Assembly: GCF_030813115.1 (NCBI RefSeq)
Contig: NZ_JAUSTY010000011.1
Location: 62,001-126,000, forward strand
DNA length: 64,000 bases
Source of the DNA: Bacillus horti
GTDB lineage: Bacteria; Bacillota; Bacilli; Caldalkalibacillales; JCM-10596
Direction: 5' to 3'
Part shown: piece after piece, positions 37,572 to 45,288 of the stretch
How the letters are laid out: each line of letters opens with the position of its first letter
How positions within the stretch are numbered: the stretch's first letter is position 1
Notes under the pieces: model-generated
Database searches by the model: none
Seen by the model: the letters and a program-made list of their open reading frames with translations, nothing else
Told to the model about the DNA's origin: nothing
Translations under genes and position numbers: made by a program

Positions 37572-37994
37572 TCATTCCTTTTCGTCTTCTGCTTTTAATT
37601 GTGCTAGCTGTTCTAAGCGCTGTGGGTCTTCCTTGAAATAGCGGACCAAATATTCAATGGAAGTAATGGAATCGGTGCTTAAATGATGCTCAATTCCCTC
37701 CACATCGGCATAAATATTTTCTTCATTTACCCCAATCATTCCCAGGAATTCCTCTAGTAAAGAGTGACGATCCACTAAGCGTTTCCCGATCTTCTTCCCC
37801 TTAGCTGTTAAAAATAACCCTCTGTATTTTTCATAGACCAAATATTTCCCCTGATCTAGCTTTTGAACCATTTTGGTCACAGATGAAGGGTGAACCTGTA
37901 AGGCGTCCGCGATATCTGAAACTCTGGCATAGCCCTTTTCCTCAATTAGAGAATATATTTGCTCTAAATAATCTTCCATACTAGGTGTAGGCAT
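37572..37994 (-). CDS. mntR: Manganese-responsive transcriptional regulator MntR
   Basis: DtxR-family metalloregulator that represses Mn(II) uptake genes when Mn is high. The 140 residues have a winged-helix domain and a dimerisation/metal domain. Metal ligands D8 and E11 ([13 protein letters not shown]) are present, as are the [13 protein letters not shown] and EGIEHHLS segments with further ligands. The absence of a C-terminal SH3 domain fits MntR. GGGGGAG lies upstream of the ATG. Confidence 0.95.
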   Translation of the reverse strand: MPTPSMEDYLEQIYSLIEEKGYARVSDIADALQVHPSSVTKMVQKLDQGKYLVYEKYRGLFLTAKGKKIGKRLVDRHSLLEEFLGMIGVNEENIYADVEGIEHHLSTDSITSIEYLVRYFKEDPQRLEQLAQLKAEDEKE

Positions 37995-38143
37995 AGACTC
38001 TCCCCCATCATTAAAGTACTAGCTGTATCTCTATTTATGTGTATACGTATGAAGTTGGTGGTCGTGAACATACGTCAATATTTCCTAGACCAAGCTTTGT
38101 TGCATTAAGATGATACACTCTTTTGGCAAGAAATACAAGGCTT

Positions 38144-39211
38144 TTACGTAAAATACTCAATTTTCGCCTGAGGGAAATAACGAGTAATCTGATCTCTGAC
38201 GAACTGGTTAAGTTCATCTGCCTCTTCATTCTGATACACGTACTTTCCTCTGCCGTAACGTCCCCATTTGTATTTCCTAGATTCCTCATCCATTTCTAGC
38301 TTCGTCTTAGGATAGCGTTCCAAAATCACACGCTTAGCCGTTTTGGTGAACCGATGCATAATCAGCTCAAACGTTAAATCCTCTCTTTCCTCCTGACCAA
38401 GCTCTTGATCTAATTTGACAAACAGCTCCTCATATCCTTCCTTCCAGCCATCAAATCGAATCAAAGGTGCTACTATGAAACCGAGTGGATAGCCTGCTCT
38501 TGCCACCTTCCCCGCTGCTGTAATGCGATCCTGAAAACTAGATGTGGCTGGCTCAAAATTCTTAATCACATAATCAGCATTGACGCTGAAACGAAAGCGA
38601 GTGCGCTTGTTGTGCTTAGCCTTTAGCAAATGATCAACATGGTGGTACTTTGTAACAAAGCGTAGGCGACCAAATTCCTGCTGACCCATAAATTCAATCG
38701 CTTTAAACAAGGAATGGGTCATATGATCGATACCTACAGGATCGGATGTACATGCTGCTTCGAATCGAGTAATTTCAGGTTCTCGTTCTTTAATGTATTC
38801 TTCTGCTTTAGCAAAAATATCCTCAAGGTTCACATATACTCGAATATAGGGCTTGGCTCCAAGTGTAGTTTGCAAATAGCAATAATGACAGTGTCCCATA
38901 CAGCCCGTCGATAAAGGAATGGCATACTCAGCTGAAGGCTTCGACGTGTCAAACTTAAGTGTCTTACGAACTCCTACAACAAAAGTTCGCTTGGCATTTT
39001 TGTACGCCGCTGCAGGTGTATCTCCTGGAATTCCTGTCACTCGGTTATGTGAAGTGGTCATTTTAATCGGAATATCCTTTTGTTTAAAACGCTCCATCAA
39101 TTCTTTACCTAAAGGGTACTCTAAAGCATCAGGCTCAAAGTATACTAAATCAGGCTCAAATTGAGGGATTGACTTAATTTTTCGTTTGGTGAACTGCTTA
39201 TTTTTTGCCAC
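38144..39211 (-). CDS. splB: Spore photoproduct lyase
   Basis: Radical-SAM enzyme that repairs the thymine dimer formed in UV-exposed spore DNA. The 355 residues contain the cluster motif CMGHCHYC with C104, C108, C111, and further family motifs EAACTSDPVG and FRFSVNADYVI. GTG start with GAGGTGATA upstream. It lies next to mntR here, not in a splAB operon; no splA-like gene is adjacent. Confidence 0.95.
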   Translation of the reverse strand: MAKNKQFTKRKIKSIPQFEPDLVYFEPDALEYPLGKELMERFKQKDIPIKMTTSHNRVTGIPGDTPAAAYKNAKRTFVVGVRKTLKFDTSKPSAEYAIPLSTGCMGHCHYCYLQTTLGAKPYIRVYVNLEDIFAKAEEYIKEREPEITRFEAACTSDPVGIDHMTHSLFKAIEFMGQQEFGRLRFVTKYHHVDHLLKAKHNKRTRFRFSVNADYVIKNFEPATSSFQDRITAAGKVARAGYPLGFIVAPLIRFDGWKEGYEELFVKLDQELGQEEREDLTFELIMHRFTKTAKRVILERYPKTKLEMDEESRKYKWGRYGRGKYVYQNEEADELNQFVRDQITRYFPQAKIEYFT

Positions 39212-39287
39212 ACTATCACCTCATCAACGATTTACTTTTGTTTAGTGTTGACGAGGAAAATGACTGTATGCGAGTTAAAAAATGTAA

Positions 39288-39311
39288 GGGCAGACTTAGT
39301 TCCCTCTGCCC
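39288..39311 (-). terminator. Terminator of ccdA
   Basis: GGGCAGA (39288-39294) pairs with TCTGCCC (39305-39311), a perfect 7-bp stem with a 10-nt loop. On the minus strand it is followed by TTACATTTTTT, so the U-tract is slightly displaced. Confidence 0.65.
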
Positions 39312-39347
39312 CACACTATACAATTGATCCTGCATCTTCGATTTGAA

Positions 39348-40076
39348 TTATCCTAAACGATCAAACCAGGTTCCTTGAATTAAATTTTGGATATAAGAAG
39401 AAATAACAAATAATTGATCAGTGACAAGTAAAATCCCCATCAGAATCATCATCGCTCCACCAACCTTCATAATAAGATTGGAATATTTTAAAATCCATTT
39501 CGTTGAGCCAATGAAGAAGGAGAATAAAAGAAACGGCAAAGCAAATCCTAGGATAAACATAGAAATATACCATGTCCCTAAAGAAGGATTAGAGGAAGAT
39601 AAGCTAATTATTAAGGTCATAATTGGACCGATACACGGAGTCCATCCAGCAGCAAATCCGACACCAATAAAAAGCGATCCAAAGTAGCCCACAGGCTTTT
39701 TCGAAAACTGATAGCGCTTCTCCTGCATGAGCCAATCAACCTTCAATATCCCAACCAAAAATAGACCCATGATGATTAGTAGCACACCACTGACATTTTG
39801 AACAACATCACGATATTGAATAAATAAATTACCAAGCAATGTTGCACTTAGTCCTATGGCAAAGTAGACAGAGGACACTCCTAGTAAAAAGAAGACCGTG
39901 TGAGTAACAACCTTGAAGCGCACCTGCTTACTTTTTGTATCCTTAATATCCTGCACGGATATTCCAGTAATATAAGATAAATACGCTGGATAAAGCGGCA
40001 AGGTGCAAGGAGAAATAAAGGATAAGACCCCTGCCCAAAACGCAATCCATATTGTAAGATCGTTAATACTTTCCAT
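39348..40076 (-). CDS. ccdA: Cytochrome c biogenesis protein CcdA
   Basis: Passes reducing equivalents across the membrane to thioredoxin-like proteins used in cytochrome c maturation and spore formation. It has six predicted membrane segments. The two redox cysteines lie in FISPCTLPLYPAYLSYITG and GFAAGWTPCIGP. I prefer the ATG at 40076 (AAAGGTG 9 nt upstream) over the GTG at 40088, which falls in the ribosome site. Confidence 0.93.
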   Translation of the reverse strand: MESINDLTIWIAFWAGVLSFISPCTLPLYPAYLSYITGISVQDIKDTKSKQVRFKVVTHTVFFLLGVSSVYFAIGLSATLLGNLFIQYRDVVQNVSGVLLIIMGLFLVGILKVDWLMQEKRYQFSKKPVGYFGSLFIGVGFAAGWTPCIGPIMTLIISLSSSNPSLGTWYISMFILGFALPFLLFSFFIGSTKWILKYSNLIMKVGGAMMILMGILLVTDQLFVISSYIQNLIQGTWFDRLG

Positions 40077-40367
40077 GTGATCGAACACCTTTCAGGAATC
40101 ATTGCCACAGAGTGATAAAAAAGACGGCTATGATTGCATAAAATTATGGTATATGTAACTTACAGCGCAACTACCATTAGCATTAAGCATATGATTCATA
40201 CTCAGTAATAAAAACAAGCTGACAAGCTCTACTAGTATTCTACACATATAAGTAGGAAAATAGAATGCAAAGTGCATTTCTGTCACGAAATCCTCATAAC
40301 TCAGGTCTTAGCCAACCCCCTTTCGACACCAATTTTCCTCTCATTATTGGATTCAACTAGAACACGG

Positions 40368-40396
40368 TTGTAGAACGTTTCATAATTAGATATAAT
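40368..40396 (+). promoter_or_regulatory. Sigma-A promoter of the ABC-F leader
   Basis: TTGTAG (40368-40373), 17-bp spacer, TATAAT (40391-40396). Transcription should begin near 40403 and give a leader of about 320 nt before the ABC-F start codon. Upstream, 40077-40360 shows only AT-rich sequence with no other signal I can name. Confidence 0.75.
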
Positions 40397-40430
40397 TACA
40401 TTAATGAAAAAAAGGAGTGTGAAGGGATCA

Positions 40431-40466
40431 ATGTTTTCCTTTTTTCTTGCAATTGGATTGGCTTGA
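40431..40466 (+). CDS. Putative leader peptide upstream of the ABC-F gene
   Basis: A short ORF encoding MFSFFLAIGLA, preceded by AAGGGATCA. It begins about 28 nt after the predicted transcription start, and its stop codon touches a hairpin-forming segment (40466-40485). Inducible ABC-F genes often have such upstream ORFs, whose translation senses ribosome-targeting drugs. Translation of this one is inferred, not shown. An in-frame ATG at 40404 would give a 20-residue version. Confidence 0.55.
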   Translation: MFSFFLAIGLA

Positions 40467-40591
40467 GGACGGGAGAAATCTGTCCAATTTTGCCGATACA
40501 ATAAAGAGCGAGAAACAAGGGGAAAACACCTTTACACCGTTAACGGGATCAATAGATACGGGGTAGGGCGTGAATTCGTCCTACTTTTTTT
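40466..40591 (+). promoter_or_regulatory. Transcription attenuator in the ABC-F leader
   Basis: Terminator: GTAGGGCG (40563-40570) pairs with CGTCCTAC (40577-40584), then T7 (40585-40591). Competing element: AGGACG (40466-40471) is perfectly complementary to CGTCCT (40577-40582) of the terminator 3' arm. A third option: GGACGGG (40467-40473) pairs locally with TCTGTCC (40479-40485). This gives three mutually exclusive structures right behind the leader ORF stop codon. CCGTTAACGG near 40538-40547 is a further small palindrome. Confidence 0.7.
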
Positions 40592-40721
40592 ATGGATTTA
40601 AATAAATCTAAAGAAACATGACCTAAGGGGATTTATGTACACTGTTATACTGTACTCTCCTTGTTTCTACGCAGATGGCTTTTCATAAACAAAGCTACTA
40701 GTTTAGAGAGGAGAAACATAT

Positions 40722-42290
40722 ATGAGTATTTTAGATGTAGAACACATCACACATACCATTGCAGATAAAACTATTTTTCGTAACATTTCTTTTCGTCTAT
40801 TAGCTGGCGAGCATGTTGGACTGGTTGGTGCTAATGGTGCAGGGAAATCAACGCTGCTTCGCATCCTATGCGGTGATATTTTGCCTGATGCAGGTAGGGT
40901 TCAATGGATATCTAATGTTCAGGTAGGACACCTAGAGCAGCATATACAGCTTAAACCTGAGGAAACCATTCTTCAGTTTCTGCTAAGCGCATTCTCAGAT
41001 TTATACAAAATGGAGAGTGACATGCTCCATATATCCGAGCAGATGGGCCAGACATCAGGAAAAGAATTAGACGTATTGTTGAAGCAATTCACTGACTTAC
41101 AGGAAGCCTTAGAGCACGGAGATTTCTATCGATTAGAATCAAAGGCTGAAGAAGTAGCACGGGGTTTAGGTCTAACAGAGATTGGCTTAGAGAGCAGAGT
41201 CGACACATTAAGTGGAGGGCAGCGGACAAAGCTTTTATTAGGTAAGCTACTGCTACAGCAGCCACAGGTCCTTTTATTAGATGAGCCTACTAACTACCTA
41301 GATACAGAACATATTAATTGGTTTAAGGACTATTTAAAGGATTATCCTAACGCTTTTATCCTAATTTCACACGACACTGATTTTATGGATGCTGTCGTTC
41401 ATCTTATATATCATTTGGAGCACCAAGAGATACAGCGTTATGTGGGAAATCACACACAATTTTTACACGCTTATGAGCTTCGTAAAAATGAGAAGACTCT
41501 TGCTTATCGCCAACAGCAAGCAGAAATAAAAAAGCTAGAAACATATATTCAGAAGAACAAAGTACGTGCTTCAACGGCAAAGCAAGCTAAAAGCCGGGAA
41601 AAGAAACTAGAGAAAATAGAGCGATTAGACAAGCCTGTCATTTTGCCTCGGCCAAGGTTTAGCTTCCCTATAACAGGCGAACCTGGCGAAACAATTATGG
41701 AAGCTAGGCAGCTCGTTGTTGGATATGAACAGCCTCTACTCCCTCCCTTAAACCTTACTCTTAAGCGAGGTATGAAGGTCGCATTAATTGGCTATAACGG
41801 CATAGGAAAAAGTACTAGCTTGAAAACAATTTTAGGACATATACCTTTATTAAGCGGAGATGTCATCCTTGGGGAACAGGTAAAACCAGCGTATTTTGCT
41901 CAGGAACTCCATAAGGATAAAAGTCATCCAGACGATACACATACAGCGATTGAAGAAGTATGGCATGCTTTCCCCCACTTGACTCAGAGGGAGGTTCGGA
42001 GTGCCCTTGCTAGATGTGGACTAAGATCCGTACACCTTAAACAATCACTTGCATCGCTTAGTGGTGGAGAACAAGCAAAGGTACGCTTATGTAAGCTCAT
42101 GCTATCTGACACAAACTGGCTCATCTTAGATGAACCGACAAATCATCTCGATTTGGCGGCGAAGGACGCGCTGAGGGAAGCGTTAATTGCATATCCCGGA
42201 ACGATACTACTTGTTTCACATGAGCCTAGCTTTTATCAGGATTGGGTGACGGATGTGTGGGATATTGAAGCGTTAATTAATGAAGCATAA
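40722..42290 (+). CDS. ABC-F family ATPase (YfmM-like)
   Basis: Soluble protein with two ABC domains and no membrane domain; ABC-F proteins act on the ribosome as translation or antibiotic-resistance factors. The first domain has GANGAGKST at 36-44, LSGGQRTKLLLGKLLL and LLLDEPTNYLD. The interdomain linker is about 80 residues and charged (KLETYIQKNKVRASTAKQAKS). The second domain has GYNGIGKST, LSGGEQAKVRLCKL and LILDEPTNHLD. Length (522) and sequence resemble B. subtilis YfmM. GGAGAGGAG lies upstream of the ATG. The attenuator leader suggests induction by translation stress; the drug, if any, is unknown. Confidence 0.9.
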   Translation: MSILDVEHITHTIADKTIFRNISFRLLAGEHVGLVGANGAGKSTLLRILCGDILPDAGRVQWISNVQVGHLEQHIQLKPEETILQFLLSAFSDLYKMESDMLHISEQMGQTSGKELDVLLKQFTDLQEALEHGDFYRLESKAEEVARGLGLTEIGLESRVDTLSGGQRTKLLLGKLLLQQPQVLLLDEPTNYLDTEHINWFKDYLKDYPNAFILISHDTDFMDAVVHLIYHLEHQEIQRYVGNHTQFLHAYELRKNEKTLAYRQQQAEIKKLETYIQKNKVRASTAKQAKSREKKLEKIERLDKPVILPRPRFSFPITGEPGETIMEARQLVVGYEQPLLPPLNLTLKRGMKVALIGYNGIGKSTSLKTILGHIPLLSGDVILGEQVKPAYFAQELHKDKSHPDDTHTAIEEVWHAFPHLTQREVRSALARCGLRSVHLKQSLASLSGGEQAKVRLCKLMLSDTNWLILDEPTNHLDLAAKDALREALIAYPGTILLVSHEPSFYQDWVTDVWDIEALINEA

Positions 42291-42404
42291 ATAAGTATTA
42301 ACGAAGAAGAACTATGCATGATTTTATTGGTTATTCAGATTTAATGTGTAATAGAGATAGCTGAACACTTTCGTGCTGATCAACTAGTGTTAAGTAAATA
42401 GAGG

Positions 42405-42439
42405 ATAGAGAGTGGAATCGTTGCTCTCTATTCTTTTTT
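42405..42439 (+). terminator. Terminator of the ABC-F gene
   Basis: ATAGAGAG (42405-42412) pairs with CTCTCTAT (42424-42431), an 8-bp stem with an 11-nt loop, followed by TCTTTTTT. Confidence 0.88.
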
Positions 42440-42517
42440 GAATTCTATTCATTTATTAATTCTCTGATTTTATTAATCTGTGGATCACTTCCACTGATTA
42501 TATCCTACTCAGACAAT

Positions 42518-43519
42518 TCATTTAAATCTATCCTCAAATTTACTCTTCTCTAAGATTTCAGTAGCCCACATAGCTGTCCACTCCTCCAAAGTGACCTCTG
42601 GATTGTTTTCTAGAAAATCCTGCATGATCTGATATCCTATTTTGTAGTTTGAGGCCATGGGAATCCGCATTCCATGATTACCTCTAAAAAAGTCTACAGA
42701 CAGATTAGAATCTGGCTCCATAACCTTCTTCATTATATTCCATACATGCTCCTCTTCTTCAAGTTGATCAAGCCAAGGGACATGCGTATCTGGATAGATT
42801 AACTGAGCAAAAGTATCTGCCTTTCCCTCCATAATTATTTTTTGTTCTAGAAAATCAAGTGGTCGCCTATTCACAATCATATCTTCAAAAACAATAGCAT
42901 GATGATACTCATGTGCTGAAATGTACTTTAGAATATCTATATCTAAGCTAATAGGATCTAAGTGGATTACAATGTTTCTATCTTTATCAGCAAACCCACT
43001 AACTCCACTAACATACTGATTGTAATAAGCCTCTTCAGGATTAGCTACAAAGAGAAAGATATTTATAGGTAGTTTACTAGGTAAAAGTTCAGTTGACTCA
43101 TTTAATGACAAGATAACTGCTTCTAGGATTTCATCTTGCCGCTCTTTAATGAGGTTGATATAGGATTCATACTCGTCTAATCTATAGCTATATCTAAAAT
43201 TACCTTCATCTAATGAGTTTATTCGGTGCTTCCCTCCCCTTGCGATCAAACGAAAAGGCTCTAGAATAGTCTCCCTGTAAATCCGCTCCCATTCTCCTCT
43301 GTCACTCTCTCTAGCCAGAGAAACATACTCCAAAGCATGATCAAAGAAAGTAGTTATAAAAAACTCCGTATCCTTATGTACAAAAGTGAAAGATCCTTCT
43401 TCGGTTTCTTGTACTTCTATCTGAGCTATAACATCCTCATCTTCAGAAACTTCACATGCCGTTAGAAAAAGAAGACTAAAGACAATAAGTTTACACGTAT
43501 ATAGTAGGAACTTTGCCAA
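42518..43519 (-). CDS. Lipoprotein with a DUF2268-like zinc-protease motif
   Basis: Predicted secreted, lipid-anchored metalloprotease-like protein. With the TTG at 43519 (AAAGGAG 8 nt upstream) it starts MAKFLLYTCKLIVFSLLFLTAC, a signal peptide with a lipobox. An HExxH site is seen in ISAHEYHHAIVFED, with a downstream Glu in IIMEGKADTFAQLIYPD, the arrangement of DUF2268 putative Zn-dependent proteases. About 333 residues. A longer open frame to 43570 lacks a ribosome site. It is monocistronic; substrate unknown. Confidence 0.78.
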   Translation of the reverse strand: MAKFLLYTCKLIVFSLLFLTACEVSEDEDVIAQIEVQETEEGSFTFVHKDTEFFITTFFDHALEYVSLARESDRGEWERIYRETILEPFRLIARGGKHRINSLDEGNFRYSYRLDEYESYINLIKERQDEILEAVILSLNESTELLPSKLPINIFLFVANPEEAYYNQYVSGVSGFADKDRNIVIHLDPISLDIDILKYISAHEYHHAIVFEDMIVNRRPLDFLEQKIIMEGKADTFAQLIYPDTHVPWLDQLEEEEHVWNIMKKVMEPDSNLSVDFFRGNHGMRIPMASNYKIGYQIMQDFLENNPEVTLEEWTAMWATEILEKSKFEDRFK

Positions 43520-43724
43520 GTTAACCACTCCTTTCGATTTGAGAATTGAAAATTTACTATCTAGATACATTATATTACAAATTAATAAGATAAAAATGGT
43601 AAATTAGGAAATATAAAAATAATGTTTTTCTATAAAAATTTACTAGGTGCTCAATTCAAGAAAAGCTTCTATTGAAGCCCCCTCGAAGAAGTCGTCTAGT
43701 CCATCATTAGTGGAAGCTTCACTT

Positions 43725-43794
43725 GCCGTCAGAAAGTATAAAATTTGATGGAAACAAGATATCATATTTTACACTTTCTTAAACGTTAAAAAAA
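43725..43794. repeat. Dispersed palindromic repeat, copy B
   Basis: A 70-bp element, GCCGTCAGAAAGTATAAAA... to ...ACGTTAAAAAAA. Its arms AGAAAGTATAAAATTTGAT and ATCATATTTTACACTTTCT are inverted repeats matching at 17 of 19 positions around an 11-nt loop. It is homologous to copy A (31756-31822) and likewise abuts the T-tract of a minus-strand terminator. Confidence 0.82.
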
Positions 43795-43818
43795 CCGCTC
43801 GCAAAAGAAGTCGAGCGG
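43788..43818 (-). terminator. Terminator of the MFS gene
   Basis: CCGCTCG (43795-43801) pairs with CGAGCGG (43812-43818) around a 10-nt loop, followed on the minus strand by TTTTTTT that belongs also to repeat copy B. Confidence 0.9.
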
Positions 43819-43824
43819 AACATA

Positions 43825-45063
43825 TTACTCTACACTAGCAAAAGTATGCTTTCTCAGGATAGCAAACAAGATCAAGGTTAGCAGTGTAGACATAATAAAT
43901 AACAAGGGGATAGGAAGAAATTCAGCCCATAAACCAGAAATAAACAACCCAAGGGGAACAGCAAGCTTCATTAACATGGATGACGTACCAGCTACTCGTC
44001 CTAACAAATGATTTGGAGTGAATTCTTGCCTAATGGTAAAGTAGACAACGTTAGACATTGTAATAGCGAAAACACGTATGAATAAGGATAAACTAAGCAT
44101 CCACCAATGAATAGAGAACACAAGAATGAGATAGCTTATCGCCTCCAAAAAGATACACGAAACATAAAGTTTACCTCGACCAAATTTCCTCCTTAGAAAA
44201 GGGATACATATGGAGCCAACTAATCCCCCGACTGCCCCCATGCTGAACATAAAACCAATTTGTTGTTTTGTAGTATCAAGAATATCAGCTGCATAGAAAA
44301 TTAGAACTCCTGTAACAAGGCTAGCGGAGAAGTTGTTAAAAAGAACCGCAATTGTTGGTGTAAGTAGTATTTTATTTGATAATAGTGAGTCAATTCCTTC
44401 CTTCATTTCCTTCCAAATTGAACTGTTCACCTTCTTTTCCTGCTTAACAGTAGCTGGAATCCGGGTGAACTGAACACAGATAAGTAGTAAAGCTAAACAG
44501 ACTAAATATAATGAGAAATTTACTTCAAATGAATACAAGGCGATCAGAACACCTGCTATACCTGGACCAGTCATACTTATCAGTGTATCTACAAAGGATA
44601 ATTTCGCATTGGCTGCTGTTAATTGTTGTTTGGTTACAAGCTGTGGGAGCACAGAATGATGAGCATTCCCAAACGTATAGCCTGAGGCAGATAATACAAA
44701 TCCAAGAAGATATAAATGCCACAGCTCTATTTGATCGACATACAGGAGATAAACAATTCCACTTAAGCATAGAATTCTGAGTATCACCGTTATAGATAGT
44801 ATCCATTTACGATGATAGCGATCGACAAGGACACCAGCTATCATACCGATAATAATATTTGGGAAAAAATCAATAGCTCTCATTGTGCTCATAGCTAAGG
44901 CAGATTGGGTCAAATCGTATATCAATAAAGGTAGGGTGATTAAATAAATCTGAAAGCCGAAGTTTGAAAGTATGGAGCCTGTCCATAAAAATAGAAAGTT
45001 CTTATTTTGCCACAACGATTTCTCTAGTACCTCTTGTTGCAAATTAGTAGGATTAATATTCAC
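43825..45063 (-). CDS. MFS transporter (drug-efflux type)
   Basis: Twelve-helix major facilitator of the MefA/enterobactin-exporter-like group. It starts NKNFLFLWTGSILSNFGFQIYLITLPLLIYDLTQSALAMS, with the A-motif-like GMIAGVLVDRYHRKWIL near residue 72. About 412 residues. I chose the GTG at 45063 because GAGAGG lies 7 nt upstream; the longer ATG frame to 45108 has no such site. It is divergent from an SgrR-type regulator, a pairing that suggests regulated export of a small molecule or sugar. Substrate unknown. Confidence 0.85.
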   Translation of the reverse strand: MNINPTNLQQEVLEKSLWQNKNFLFLWTGSILSNFGFQIYLITLPLLIYDLTQSALAMSTMRAIDFFPNIIIGMIAGVLVDRYHRKWILSITVILRILCLSGIVYLLYVDQIELWHLYLLGFVLSASGYTFGNAHHSVLPQLVTKQQLTAANAKLSFVDTLISMTGPGIAGVLIALYSFEVNFSLYLVCLALLLICVQFTRIPATVKQEKKVNSSIWKEMKEGIDSLLSNKILLTPTIAVLFNNFSASLVTGVLIFYAADILDTTKQQIGFMFSMGAVGGLVGSICIPFLRRKFGRGKLYVSCIFLEAISYLILVFSIHWWMLSLSLFIRVFAITMSNVVYFTIRQEFTPNHLLGRVAGTSSMLMKLAVPLGLFISGLWAEFLPIPLLFIMSTLLTLILFAILRKHTFASVE

Positions 45064-45288
45064 TATTTTACCTCTCTTTAATTTTTGTTTTCTCCTATTC
45101 ACCCTCAATCAATGCCATAATCAATGCTATAAATTTAATGCTTTTTACCATGTATAACTATGTAATTAGACTTGCATGATATGTTGTAGCATTTGATTAT
45201 GTACGCTTGTCTAGTTTATCTAGAAAAAAGGTGTGAAAAAAGTGTAGAATTATATATAATTAATCTCACTATTTAAGGAGGAACAGAA

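Noticed and set aside
40301-40501. 66-codon minus-strand ORF across the ABC-F leader
   Set aside because: It is antisense to the promoter, leader ORF and hairpins, has no ribosome site and no recognisable protein features.
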